Assembly (NCBI RefSeq): GCF_005402965.1
Contig: NZ_BJCF01000009.1
Location: 37,441-101,440 of the forward strand
Source of the DNA: Dolichospermum planctonicum
GTDB taxonomy: Bacteria > Cyanobacteriota > Cyanobacteriia > Cyanobacteriales > Nostocaceae
Length of the DNA: 64,000 nucleotides
Direction: 5' to 3'
Shown piece by piece: positions 39,540 through 49,090 of the stretch. A program made the translations under genes and the position numbers. Below the pieces are notes generated by a model. That model made no database searches. It was not told where the DNA came from and saw only the letters and a list, made by a program, of their open reading frames with translations. Each line of letters opens with the position of its first letter. Within the stretch, counting starts at the first letter, position 1.

Positions 39540-40727
39540 CTACATAACAGTTACACGAGGTAGACGATGCTTAAAGCCGCACAGAATTTCCCAAGAAATG
39601 GTATTTAGGCAATTTGCCCAATTATCAGCCGATATTTGCTCTTTTCCCTGTTCTCCCAACAATGTAACTACTTCCCCCTCTTGTAAATCCGGTATAGAAC
39701 TTACATCTAACATCATTTGATCCATTGTAATTGCGCCAATTTGCGGCACACGCTGTCCACGGATTAATACTTGCATTTTGTTGGAAAGATTACGGGGTAC
39801 ACCATCAGCATAACCAATACCAACCACCGCCAGCCGCATTTCCTCAGCAGCAATAAAATGATGACCATAACTAACTCCAGTACCAGCAGTTATAGTTTTA
39901 ACTTGGGTAACTCTAGCTTTAACCTGTAAAACAGGTTTAAGTTTGATTTGATTTTGTAAGTGAATAGCAGGATACAACCCATAAATCGCTAAACCTACGC
40001 GCACCATATCATAGTGTAATCCTCTATCTGTAAGAGTAGCCGCTGAGTTAGCTAAATGTAAAATAGGAATTTTGATACCTTTAGCTTTGATGTGTGCTAT
40101 TACTTTTTCAAATCGTCTATGCTGTTCTGTCATCATCCTAGCATCAGGACTATCTGCTGTTGCCAGATGAGAATAAATACTAGCAATATGCAAATGGGGT
40201 AATCTTTGCACCAACTGGACAAATTCTGCTGCTTCTTGCCAATTCGTGCCTAATCTAGACATTCCTGTATCCAATTTAATATGTACAGGTAAGGGTAAAT
40301 TATAATTAATATTTTCTAATACGTTAGAAAATTCTAAAGCTTGCTTGGGACTATATAGGGTAGGCTGAAGTTGCCAATCAGCGATCGCCTGAATTTGTTC
40401 TGGTGTGTTCGTTGCCCCTAAAATTAAAATTGGGGCTTGAATACCATCTTCCCGCAATTGAATACCTTCGGGAACAGTCGCTACACCCAACCAACTAGCA
40501 CCGGATTCTAAAACAGTTTTAGCAACTGCTACTGCCCCATGTCCATAGGCATCAGCTTTAACTACTGCCATTAATTGAGTACATGGGGATAAAAACTTTA
40601 CCAACTCCTTGACATTATTAGACAAAGCTCCCAAATCAATTTCTACCCAAGCCCGCTGAGAAAACCAAGCATAAGCATCACGTTCTTGATGATCAGTAAA
40701 AATTGGGGTTTGTTTGCGATTTAACAT
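39540..40727 (-). CDS. alr: Alanine racemase
   Basis: 395 aa. AVVKADAYGHGAVAVA holds the lysine that binds pyridoxal phosphate. HIKLDTGMSRLG, the barrel motif, and GTGVSYGHHF, near the catalytic tyrosine, are intact, as is RVGLAIYGLYP. It makes D-alanine for peptidoglycan. The N-terminus (MLNRKQTPIFTDHQERDAYAWFSQRAWVEIDLGAL) is slightly longer than the minimal enzyme, as in other cyanobacteria. Confidence 0.97.
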   Translation of the reverse strand: MLNRKQTPIFTDHQERDAYAWFSQRAWVEIDLGALSNNVKELVKFLSPCTQLMAVVKADAYGHGAVAVAKTVLESGASWLGVATVPEGIQLREDGIQAPILILGATNTPEQIQAIADWQLQPTLYSPKQALEFSNVLENINYNLPLPVHIKLDTGMSRLGTNWQEAAEFVQLVQRLPHLHIASIYSHLATADSPDARMMTEQHRRFEKVIAHIKAKGIKIPILHLANSAATLTDRGLHYDMVRVGLAIYGLYPAIHLQNQIKLKPVLQVKARVTQVKTITAGTGVSYGHHFIAAEEMRLAVVGIGYADGVPRNLSNKMQVLIRGQRVPQIGAITMDQMMLDVSSIPDLQEGEVVTLLGEQGKEQISADNWANCLNTISWEILCGFKHRLPRVTVM

Positions 40728-41131
40728 TGGACTTCACTCCTATCACACCACCGAAAAGCTTCTCCCATCCCCTAGAAGCTATATCAATTTAATCAGGAAG
40801 TTTAACTTTTATCCGGTAATTTATACAAGATGGTGGCGTGAGTAATATTAGTGTGTCCGCATATTCAACAATTTTTCTTTAACTTAATTATTTTATGATA
40901 GTTCTTCCTTATCGTCTCCATCATAACAAATTTAAAATCAAATGTCAACCCCTAAATACTTCTTTATTGCGATTTTTTTGGCAAATTTGGGAAAATAGTA
41001 ACCACAAGATACCCCACTTCTGGAAGAAGTCGAGAATCTGAGTTGAGAATAAAAGTATAAATTCCTTTCCTATCCCCAAGAAAGTGTATTTGTGTTAATA
41101 TATGTAAAACTAATACCTTGAGCGCAGATTC
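40728..41131. other. Divergent region between alr and an HNH gene
   Basis: 404 bp between divergent starts. It should carry both promoters. A weak inverted repeat CTTCTGGAAGAAG is at about 41018. No gene or RNA was recognised. Confidence 0.45.
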
Positions 41132-41629
41132 ATGGGGAAGGTTTTAGTCCTGAACGCCTCTTACGAACCGCTCAACATCACCAGTTGGCGACGGGCCACC
41201 GTGTTGTTGATGAAAGGCAAAGCTGAACGCTTAGAATACAATGGTAAATTCCTTTACACTGACTTTCCGCAGCCAACCGTTATCCGATTGCGCCACTATG
41301 TCCGTGTTCCGTATATGGAAGTTCCTCTGACCCGTCGGAATATCCTGCATCGTGATGGACACACTTGTCAATACTGTGGTTACACAGGAGATAAGTTGAC
41401 ACTTGATCATGTGATACCGAGATCACGAGGGGGGGGTGACACCTGGGAAAACATTGTTGCTGCTTGTGTATGCTGCAATGTCAAAAAAGGCAGTCGTACA
41501 CCCCAAGAAGCACGGATGCCTTTGCGTCATTTACCTCGCCAACCTTATAGCAGTCTTTACTTTGAGGTAACAAAACATCTGAAAAGTGGACTGCACCAAG
41601 AATGGCAAAAGTACGTAATAGGCCTTTAA
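41132..41629 (+). CDS. HNH endonuclease domain protein
   Basis: 165 aa. After the start MGKVLVLNASYEPLNITSWRRA comes a zinc knuckle and the HNH motif: CQYCGYTGDKLTLDHVIPRS, then ENIVAACVCCNVKKG. The DH, N and CXXC residues are present. Such proteins are near-universal in cyanobacteria and are probably chromosomal rather than mobile; the substrate is unknown. It is a single gene. Confidence 0.92.
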   Translation: MGKVLVLNASYEPLNITSWRRATVLLMKGKAERLEYNGKFLYTDFPQPTVIRLRHYVRVPYMEVPLTRRNILHRDGHTCQYCGYTGDKLTLDHVIPRSRGGGDTWENIVAACVCCNVKKGSRTPQEARMPLRHLPRQPYSSLYFEVTKHLKSGLHQEWQKYVIGL

Positions 41630-42258
41630 CATTATACAGAATCAACTACAAAAACTCAGGTCAAATTTCACCTGTGGATAGAACTGTTTAACCTAAAACA
41701 GTGGCTACAAGTGGTATTTTTACTTGTTTTGGGTTAGTGCTAACCAGCTTAGGGTAGAATTGCCATAAGCTGATATTTTTATGTCCGCAGCGTCGCAAAT
41801 TACTTGTTTTTCAAGAATTGGGGTTATATCCTTTAAGAAGGGATATAGAGGGAGGATTTGCTCTTAACTGATAATTTGCTACAATTATGAGTAAATGATT
41901 TGCCACCAAGCCACCAAAGAAATTGAGAAACAAATTTGAACACAAGATAGTAAGCATAACACAAGTCAAATAAATATTCAAGATAATTATCTAATTTTCA
42001 TCAAAATCTGCATATTTGTTTAGACAAGTCTCGAAATCAAGAATTCAAATAGATGCTAAAAGGAGAGGCTTGCTTGATTTTTGGCATTTATAGGCACTTT
42101 TTGACTTGTGTTAATGACAAAAAATAAACAACTTTAGATAGTACCAACAATTAACTTTAGATTATGGACAAGTCTCATGTAGCTTTAGCAGCGCATTATT
42201 GCTTGGATTATATCTAAATGGATAACACCACCTTCAACGTTTAGAAATACAGTTCCCT
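41630..42258. other. 629-bp gene-free region with two small hairpins
   Basis: Hairpins GGTTAG/CTAACC (41732-41745) and TATATCC/GGATATA (41825-41847) follow the HNH gene and may end its transcript. The rest, to the DHH gene, shows no clear coding frame; a small RNA cannot be excluded. Confidence 0.45.
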
Positions 42259-43536
42259 ATGTACGCGAATTATCCAGCCTCTCAACTTGAGAACTTATCT
42301 TTAGCTAAAGATCCAAATCCAGAGGAAGTAGAAACAGAGAGAGACATTATTGAACCTCCACCTTTAGTCCGGACATCTTTATCACCGGCTAATAGTGATG
42401 GTGGTATCTATTTAGTTCAGCGTGGCAGTTCTTTAGCGTCTCAGAAATCGGAAGAGTTACAAAAAACCCTGCTAGGACACCGCCATGAACGTCAGTTAGT
42501 GATTTTACAGGATTTTCCTGATCCCGACGCTCTTTCTTGTGCCTGGTCATATCAATTAATTGCCCAACAGTATGATATCAAATGTGACATTATTTACGCG
42601 GGAACTTTAAGCCATCAGGAAAATATTGCTTTAGTTAAATTAACTAATTTACCCGCTCAACGCTGGACAATGCAAACCCTGAAAAATAAAGATTTGTCAT
42701 GTTATCACGGTTTCGTGTTAATTGACAACCAGGGAACTACCTCTCAATTATTACCAGCAATCCAACAAGCGGGAATTCCCTTAATAGTGCTAGTAGATCA
42801 TCATAGCTTGCAGGGGGACATCAAATCCGAATTTATGGATGTTCGTCCTTATGTGCGAGCTACAGCGACAATTTTTACTCAATACTTACAAGCAGGATTA
42901 TTGACCTTAGATAATAGTATTAACCAGCACATTAAATGTGCTACAGCCTTAATGCACGGGTTAAGATCGGATACAAATAGGTTAATGCAAGCCCAAGAAG
43001 AAGATTTTATGGCTGCTGGGTATTTGAGCAGATTTTATGATGCTCAGTTACTAAATGCTATTTTACAAGCAAATCGTTCTAAGCGTGTAATGGATGTGAT
43101 TGAGCGATCGCTTAAAAACCGCATTGTTCAAAATAATTTTTCCATAGCTGGTGTTGGTTACTTGCGGTATGATGATCGGGACGCAATTCCCCAAGCCGCT
43201 GATTTTCTAGTTACAGAAGAGAATGTTCATACTGCGGTAGTGTATGGAATAGTTCATGATGAAGACGACGAACTAGAAGTAATTATAGGTTCTTTGAGGA
43301 CGACAAAACTGACCCTAGATCCTGATGAATTTATCAAAGAAGCCTTTGGACAAGATAGCGCCGGGAGATTTTTTGGTGGGGGGAGAACTGGTGCGGGAGG
43401 CTTTGAAATTCCCATGGGTTTTTTATCAGGTGGTAATGAAAATTCGGCTTATGCCAAAATGAAATGGGAAGTTTTCGACGCACAAATCAAACAGAAATTA
43501 TTAAGATTGGTAAATCCGAGAGATAATCCAATTTAG
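42259..43536 (+). CDS. DHH family phosphoesterase (NrnA-like)
   Basis: 425 aa. After an acidic N-terminal part of about 70 residues come LQDFPDPDALSCAWSY (acidic metal motif), LIDNQGT, and VDHHSLQGD (DHH motif). The C-terminal DHHA1 domain has GRFFGGGRTGAGGFEIP. Relatives split pAp, nanoRNA or cyclic dinucleotide products. Whether this one degrades nanoRNA or c-di-AMP/pApA is open. It is a single gene. Confidence 0.92.
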   Translation: MYANYPASQLENLSLAKDPNPEEVETERDIIEPPPLVRTSLSPANSDGGIYLVQRGSSLASQKSEELQKTLLGHRHERQLVILQDFPDPDALSCAWSYQLIAQQYDIKCDIIYAGTLSHQENIALVKLTNLPAQRWTMQTLKNKDLSCYHGFVLIDNQGTTSQLLPAIQQAGIPLIVLVDHHSLQGDIKSEFMDVRPYVRATATIFTQYLQAGLLTLDNSINQHIKCATALMHGLRSDTNRLMQAQEEDFMAAGYLSRFYDAQLLNAILQANRSKRVMDVIERSLKNRIVQNNFSIAGVGYLRYDDRDAIPQAADFLVTEENVHTAVVYGIVHDEDDELEVIIGSLRTTKLTLDPDEFIKEAFGQDSAGRFFGGGRTGAGGFEIPMGFLSGGNENSAYAKMKWEVFDAQIKQKLLRLVNPRDNPI

Positions 43537-43545
43537 TCTTAAACC

Positions 43546-43731
43546 GGATTAAAAGACTTGATTAATTTAGGGTTTAGCAGTGCTGAACCCATGCAAATGA
43601 ATTGGCTTTTGCTGTCTGATAAGCGGGTATAAATTTGGTATAACTTATTATTGCGCGAAGGTGTCATTATTGGTCAAAAGTGTGTTTATGTCAAAGTAAG
43701 TGAATCTCAACCATTGGCAGAATACTTATGA
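43546..43731 (+). pseudogene. Unidentified gene remnant with an in-frame stop, coupled to the next gene
   Basis: One frame reads GLKDLINLGFSSAEPMQMNW and then LLLSDKRV, a TAA, and IWYNLLLREGVIIGQKCV followed by YVKVSESQPLAEYL. Its last stop (43729-43731) overlaps the ATG of the next gene in an ATGA pattern. Composition on both sides of the TAA is coding-like. I do not recognise the family. It may be the C-terminal end of a decayed gene, or a small gene with a nonsense mutation. Confidence 0.5.
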
Positions 43732-44969
43732 TGGAAAATACTAAAAGTTTACATGATGAGAAAGTTGAATCTTTGATCAAAAAGTATCGTGATCAAGGAT
43801 TTACTGTTATACAAAACCCGAAAGCAGATCAATTACCGTTTGATTTGGATAATTATCAACCCGATATTCTGGCTACTAAGAATGAAAATGAATGCGGTTT
43901 AATAGGTTTAATAATTGAAGTAAAAACCAGCATTACTCCAGTTTCAGTTGAGCGTTTACAATCTGTTGCAGAAGAAGTGAGTAAACATCCAGGCTGGCGT
44001 TTTTTATTAGTGACACTTGAAGATATGGAAGCAGAATCATTACCAGGAACTTGTGAAGAACTGCCATCCTGGGAAGAACTAATTAACTATTTTAGTCAAG
44101 TTAGCAAGCTGATTGAAAATAATAATATTGAACCTGCTTTTCTTTTTCTTTGGAGTCTTTTTGAGGGAGCATTAAGAAAAAGAGCAGTTGATGTATCAAT
44201 TCCTGTTGAACGTTTACCAGCCATAAAATTAATAAAATCAATGTACTCTTTGGGAGAGTTATCAATTTCTGAATTTGATATTATTCAAGCTTGTCTTGAA
44301 CAGCGCAACCGACTGGCTCACGGATACATTCAAAAGCTAGATTCGGAGGTTTTACATAAGCTTGTAACGTTGGTTGTTAAGTTATTGATAGAATGGACTT
44401 CTAATATATCTGAAACTGAAAAAATAGCAGTTATACAGGTTTCCAGGCTTATGGCTAGTATGACAAAAAATATTCAGGAAAACACAGCACAAAGAAATCA
44501 GAAATTTCAAGAAATAGTAGTTTCTGAGTTACATAATCACCCAAAAGAAAAAGAAATATTGGCAAAGATCAAGCACGCATTGGAAAAAGGAGAAGGAGGA
44601 ACTAATTTTTTCAATGAACTTCAACACTTATCTGATGAGTATTACGATACTTCTACTGAATCTAAAAATCAACAGGTAAACAAAAATGAAACAGTTTTAG
44701 ATGATAACGCACAAATAGCACTTGATGTTTTACCAACTCAAGAGAAAGAAAAGATTAGTTATGCTATTAGTTGTCTAGAAAACTTTCCTGATTGTTCAGA
44801 AATTGAAGTTTCTAAACTAAATTCAAGTTCAGATAATGATTTTATTGCCAAGGTAGGCATATATCGAATCATTTTTGAATTTCAATCTAAAAAAGTAACT
44901 ATTATTGATATAGTTAATTACAAACGGATTGAAATGTTATATGGATTATTAGAAAAGGCTAAAGTATGA
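43728..44969 (+). CDS. PD-(D/E)XK + HEPN + RelE-like fusion protein, candidate defence effector
   Basis: 413 aa. Three regions can be seen. (1) Residues about 10-110: a restriction-endonuclease-like fold with Asp46 in QPDILAT and Glu64-Val-Lys66 in IIEVKTS. (2) Residues about 125-235: an all-helical part with LEQRNRLAHGY at 190-200, where Arg193...His198 matches the Rx4-6H ribonuclease motif of HEPN domains. (3) Residues about 331-405: a small alpha/beta part (EKISYAISCLENFPDCSEI, AKVGIYRIIFEFQSKKVTII) that resembles RelE/HigB-type toxins. The start overlaps the previous stop and its own stop overlaps the next start by 4 nt, so it belongs to an operon with a Shedu-like nuclease. A defence role is inferred from domains and neighbours. 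The RelE-like call is the weakest. Confidence 0.75.
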   Translation: MMENTKSLHDEKVESLIKKYRDQGFTVIQNPKADQLPFDLDNYQPDILATKNENECGLIGLIIEVKTSITPVSVERLQSVAEEVSKHPGWRFLLVTLEDMEAESLPGTCEELPSWEELINYFSQVSKLIENNNIEPAFLFLWSLFEGALRKRAVDVSIPVERLPAIKLIKSMYSLGELSISEFDIIQACLEQRNRLAHGYIQKLDSEVLHKLVTLVVKLLIEWTSNISETEKIAVIQVSRLMASMTKNIQENTAQRNQKFQEIVVSELHNHPKEKEILAKIKHALEKGEGGTNFFNELQHLSDEYYDTSTESKNQQVNKNETVLDDNAQIALDVLPTQEKEKISYAISCLENFPDCSEIEVSKLNSSSDNDFIAKVGIYRIIFEFQSKKVTIIDIVNYKRIEMLYGLLEKAKV

Positions 44970-45589
44970 GTGGTCTAGATTTTTGTGATATAGATATTAA
45001 ACAGTGTTTGATTGAACTTGAGGAATTTGAAAATCTACTGCGTGATAATAAGGAATTAAATGAACGGAAGGATATACTTCCTTTTTTCAAAGAGAGACAA
45101 CATTTATCTGCCTGTATTGGATGGTACGCTCCTGATAACTTTTGCAACCAAATCAAACATGAATTTACATTATTTGGAAATTTTAGAGCCGATTTAGTTG
45201 TTGGTGATTCTGTAAATAATATTTACTGTTTCATTGAATTTGAAGATGCTAGAAAAGATAGTATTTTTGTAAACAAAAAAGGAAAAACTACATCAGAGTG
45301 GTCGTCTAGATTTGAAAATGGATTTAGTCAAATCATTGATTGGTTTTAGAAACTTGATGATTTTAAGAATACTGGTCAATTTCGTTCTATTTTTGGAAGT
45401 GAGAATATAGAATATCAAGGTATTCTTGTTATAGGTAGAGATGAATTTCTTAGCGAGGTTGAAAAAACTAGATTGAAATGGTATTTAAATAGAGTTGTAG
45501 TAGACTCACGCAAAGTAATTTGTAAAACATTTGATCAATTAGCTAGAGATACAAGAAATAGACTTTCACGGTATCCAAAGATTTTATGA
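44966..45589 (+). pseudogene. Shedu-like (SduA/DUF4263) nuclease gene with an in-frame TAG
   Basis: A 207-codon frame with a single TAG at 45347-45349 (after QIIDWF). Both halves are coding-like and in the same frame: the first has FRADLVVGDS (Asp76) and FIEFEDARKDSIF (Glu91-Phe-Glu93); the second has ILVIGRDEFL and CKTFDQLARD. The order matches the DUF4263 domain of Shedu anti-phage nucleases, though E-x-E replaces the usual E-x-K. TAG could come from a TGG, CAG or AAG codon by one change. The product may be truncated at 127 aa, made by readthrough, or dead. Starts 4 nt inside the previous gene. Confidence 0.75.
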
Positions 45590-45663
45590 AATTACTAATT
45601 TTACCCTCTTGTTTGCGCTTTTTCGCAAAATAAAAAATCATATAAAAACACCCAACTGAAAAA

Positions 45664-46158
45664 ATGGAACTATACTTAATCCGTCATGGTATCGCCGAAG
45701 AACATCAACCAGGACTAAAAGACGAAAAACGACAACTCACCCCGGAAGGAAGAGAAAAAACCGAGAAAATAGCCCAGAGATTAGTCAAACTCGGTTTTAA
45801 TTTTGATTTAATACTCACTAGTCCCCTAGTTCGCGCTTATCAAACAGCAGAAATACTCATTGCTGCTGGACTGAGTTCCCAGTTAGAAGCATCAGATCAT
45901 CTTAGCTTTGATGGTAATATTCAAAATTGGTGGCAAGAATGGCTTAAACCTAAAAAATATCCCCAAAAAACCAAACTAGCATTAGTAGGCCATGAGCCTA
46001 GTTTAAGCCATTGGGCAGAAATTCTCCTCTGGGGAGAAGCAAAAGAGAGCCTTATCCTCAAAAAAGCAGGTATGATGGGAATAAAACTACCAGATGATGG
46101 TTCTCCCTTGGGTCGTAGTCAAATGTTCTGGTTGACACAGCCCAAGTACCTGCTGTAA
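45664..46158 (+). CDS. sixA: SixA-like phosphohistidine phosphatase
   Basis: 164 aa. MELYLIRHGIAEEH has the RHG catalytic motif of the histidine phosphatase superfamily, LTSPLVRAYQTAEIL the second Arg, and LVGHEPSLSHWAE the second catalytic His. Small size without extra inserts is typical of SixA, which removes phosphate from histidine in phosphotransfer proteins. In cyanobacteria the target is unknown. It is a single gene. Confidence 0.92.
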   Translation: MELYLIRHGIAEEHQPGLKDEKRQLTPEGREKTEKIAQRLVKLGFNFDLILTSPLVRAYQTAEILIAAGLSSQLEASDHLSFDGNIQNWWQEWLKPKKYPQKTKLALVGHEPSLSHWAEILLWGEAKESLILKKAGMMGIKLPDDGSPLGRSQMFWLTQPKYLL

Positions 46159-46271
46159 GAGTTGTTCAATATGAACGCATAGAATAGTTGTAATATCGGC
46201 AACTCTTGTAGTGAAAATAGTCTCTGGTGAGTTAACGTGAGCAGATATTTTACAAAGTAAATGGTGTTGCC

Positions 46272-47408
46272 ATGACGGTATGCGAATACAAGCCTGGTTT
46301 AGAAGGTATTCCCGCAGCTCAATCGAGTATAAGTCATGTAGATGGGCAGAAAGGAATTCTAGAATATCGTGGTATTAGGATTGAGGAATTAGCCGAAAAA
46401 AGTACATTCCTAGAAACTGCATATCTTTTAATCTGGGGTGAATTACCAACCAAGGAAGAACTAAAAGCATTTGAGCATGAAGTTCTCTTCCACAGACGCA
46501 TCAAATACCGCATTAGGGACATGATGAAATGCTTCCCTGAAAGTGGTCATCCTATGGATGCTCTTCAAGCTTCTGCTGCTGCTTTAGGTTTATTCTATTC
46601 TCGCCGTGACTTACATAATCCGGTCTATATTCGTAACTCCGCTGTCCGGTTAATAGCGACTATTCCCACAATGGTAGCAGCCTTCCAGTTAATGCGGGAA
46701 GGTAACGACCCCGTTAAACCCAGGGATGACTTAGACTATGCGGCTAACTTCCTGTATATGCTGAACGAGAAAGAACCTGATCCTTTAGCAGCCAAGATAT
46801 TTGATGTTTGCTTAATTCTTCATGTTGAGCATACAATGAATGCTTCTACATTTAGTGCTAGAGTCACAGCTTCTACCTTGACAGATCCCTATGCTGTAGT
46901 TGCTAGTGCCGTAGGTACTTTAGGCGGACCCTTGCATGGGGGAGCGAATGAAGAAGTAATTCAGATGCTAGAAAACATTGGTTCTGTAGAGAATGTTCGT
47001 CCTTACGTAGATGATCTTCTCCGACGCAAAGCCAAAATCATGGGTTTTGGACATCGTGTGTACAAAGTCAAAGATCCCCGCGCTACAATCTTACAAAGCT
47101 TGGCAGAGCAGTTGTTTGAGAAATTCGGGTATGACGAATATTATGAAATTGCCGTAGAAATGGAAAGGGTAGTTTCCGAAAAATTGGGTGACAGAGGGAT
47201 TTATCCTAATGTTGACTTTTATTCCGGTTTAGTGTATAGGAAAATGGGGATTCCTACAGACTTATTTACACCAGTATTTGCGATCGCTCGTGTAGCAGGT
47301 TGGTTAGCACACTGGAAAGAACAACTGGTAGAAAACCGGATTTTCCGTCCTACCCAAGTTTACAATGGTCTTCATGAAGTCTCTTACACTCCCATAGACC
47401 AACGTTAA
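46272..47408 (+). CDS. gltA: Citrate synthase
   Basis: 378 aa, the short type II form of cyanobacteria. LHVEHTMNASTF, LGGPLHGGANEEVI (catalytic His) and KIMGFGHRVYKVKDPRA (catalytic His region) are intact, with Asp in NVDFYSGLVYRKMG. It condenses oxaloacetate and acetyl-CoA to start the oxidative branch that supplies 2-oxoglutarate for ammonium assimilation. That links it to the glutamate synthase upstream. It is followed by a 490-bp region with many hairpins. Confidence 0.98.
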   Translation: MTVCEYKPGLEGIPAAQSSISHVDGQKGILEYRGIRIEELAEKSTFLETAYLLIWGELPTKEELKAFEHEVLFHRRIKYRIRDMMKCFPESGHPMDALQASAAALGLFYSRRDLHNPVYIRNSAVRLIATIPTMVAAFQLMREGNDPVKPRDDLDYAANFLYMLNEKEPDPLAAKIFDVCLILHVEHTMNASTFSARVTASTLTDPYAVVASAVGTLGGPLHGGANEEVIQMLENIGSVENVRPYVDDLLRRKAKIMGFGHRVYKVKDPRATILQSLAEQLFEKFGYDEYYEIAVEMERVVSEKLGDRGIYPNVDFYSGLVYRKMGIPTDLFTPVFAIARVAGWLAHWKEQLVENRIFRPTQVYNGLHEVSYTPIDQR

Positions 47409-47899
47409 GTGATAAACAACTCAACTCTAGATTTTGGATTTTGAATTTATGCCCTTCAGTGGACAGATTGATAAATGTCACATCTTCTATTGGGGCTTAT
47501 GATCCAAAATTACAAATCCGGCTGACAACAGTAGGCTGTTGCAGAAAATCAGACAATTTAGATACAATCGACGTTACCAGAGTGGAAACGGCTATTTGTG
47601 TCTCACTGCTGAATGGGTAAACTTTTGCCCATTTCTCCACTGATAAATTATCAATTACCAATCTTAACCATAGAGAAAAGTTGTCTCTTGGGTCTGATGG
47701 TAAAAACCATCCAAGGATATACTAAACTCATGAGTTGGTGCAGGGGCTTTCCTGCCGTTCGCCCGTACATTGAACTTCAATCGGGCATCCAAATCTCCCA
47801 GGGATAATTACTAAAGCTGAAGGACAAAAGATGAAAATGGGAAACTTAGATCCCATTATTCATAGTTCATCAGGAAGTTGACTTACAAGAGCAGCAAAC
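47409..47899. other. gltA-ndhA spacer with a cluster of hairpins
   Basis: 491 bp with no convincing protein gene (a 64-codon frame at 47613 lacks any recognisable feature). It holds five consecutive hairpins (listed separately). The right end carries the ndhA leader. Confidence 0.5.
47613..47786 (+). ncRNA. Candidate structured RNA or ndhA leader with five hairpins
   Basis: In order: ATGGG/CCCAT (47613-47632), GAGA/TCTC (about 47673-47687), GATGGT/ACCATC with an AAAA loop (47696-47711), GCAGG/CCTGC (47740-47755), and GCCCG+ATTGAA paired with TTCAAT+CGGGC (47761-47786). Such density is unusual for this genome. No known RNA family was recognised by eye; it may be a free RNA or an untranslated leader of the ndh operon. 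Confidence 0.35.
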
Positions 47900-49018
47900 A
47901 TGAATCCAGGAATTGACCTTCAAGGAACTTTTATTCAATCTGTTAAGGACTTAGGCGTACCCCCAGGGGCGGCCAAAGCCCTATGGATGCCATTACCAAT
48001 GGTATTGATGCTCATTGGGGCTACAGTAGGCGTACTAGTTGCGACCTGGCTAGAACGGAAAATTTCAGCGGCGGCACAGCAGCGTATAGGACCAGAATAT
48101 CAAGGTCCTTTTGGATTGCTGGTTCCTGTAGCGGATGGTCTGAAGCTGGTATTTAAAGAAGATATCATCCCCGCTAAGGCAGATCCTTGGCTATTTACCC
48201 TTGGACCTGTTCTTGTCGTTTTACCAGTATTTCTGTCGTATTTAATCGTACCATTCGGACAGAATATCATCATTACTAATGTGGGCATGGGGGTATTTTT
48301 GTGGATTGCATTATCCAGTATTCAGCCCATTGGTTTATTAATGGCAGGTTATGCCAGTAATAATAAATATGCCCTATTGGGAGGTTTACGGGCAGCAGCG
48401 CAGTCCATAAGTTATGAAATTCCCCTAGCACTGAGTGTACTAGCGATCGCTATGATGTCCAATAGTCTCAGTACCGTTGACATCGTGAACCAACAATCTA
48501 ATTTTGGGGTTTTCGGCTGGAATATTTGGCGACAACCATTAGGCTTCATCATTTTTTGGATAGCCGCCCTAGCAGAATGTGAACGCTTACCCTTTGACTT
48601 ACCAGAAGCAGAAGAAGAACTAGTAGCAGGGTATCAGACCGAATATTCAGGGATGAAATTCGCGCTTTTTTACCTGAGTTCCTACATTAATCTTGTACTT
48701 TCTGCCTTACTAGTAGCAATTTTGTACCTTGGTGGTTGGCATTGTCCCATACCCCTGGATATGATTACCGGGTGGTTAGGAGTCAGTGAAAGTGATCCTA
48801 TCATCCAAGTGGTTACAGCGGTGATAGGAATTACCATGACCGTAATTAAAGCTTACCTACTAGTATTTCTTGCCATTCTTATTCGTTGGACAGTACCACG
48901 GGTAAGGATTGACCAATTGCTAGATTTAGGATGGAAATTCCTTTTACCAGTAGGCTTGGTAAATCTGCTCTTAACAGCAGCCTTTAAACTAGCTTTTCCC
49001 TTCGCATTCGGTGGGTAA
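47900..49018 (+). CDS. ndhA: NADH dehydrogenase-like complex subunit 1
   Basis: 372 aa with eight or so membrane spans. [36 protein letters not shown] and [21 protein letters not shown] are the NuoH-type quinone-site motifs. It is part of the membrane arm of NDH-1, which runs respiration and cyclic electron flow around PSI. First gene of ndhA-I-G-E, followed by nadK; all run in the same direction with short gaps. Confidence 0.98.
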   Translation: MNPGIDLQGTFIQSVKDLGVPPGAAKALWMPLPMVLMLIGATVGVLVATWLERKISAAAQQRIGPEYQGPFGLLVPVADGLKLVFKEDIIPAKADPWLFTLGPVLVVLPVFLSYLIVPFGQNIIITNVGMGVFLWIALSSIQPIGLLMAGYASNNKYALLGGLRAAAQSISYEIPLALSVLAIAMMSNSLSTVDIVNQQSNFGVFGWNIWRQPLGFIIFWIAALAECERLPFDLPEAEEELVAGYQTEYSGMKFALFYLSSYINLVLSALLVAILYLGGWHCPIPLDMITGWLGVSESDPIIQVVTAVIGITMTVIKAYLLVFLAILIRWTVPRVRIDQLLDLGWKFLLPVGLVNLLLTAAFKLAFPFAFGG

Positions 49019-49090
49019 GGCATTTTAGATTTTAGATTCTGGACTGAATCTGAAATCTAAAATCCAAAATTGTAAAGAGAGAGACACACA

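Noticed and set aside
47613..47807. 64-codon frame between gltA and ndhA
   Set aside because: It spans the hairpin cluster, lacks a ribosome site and has no family-like features.
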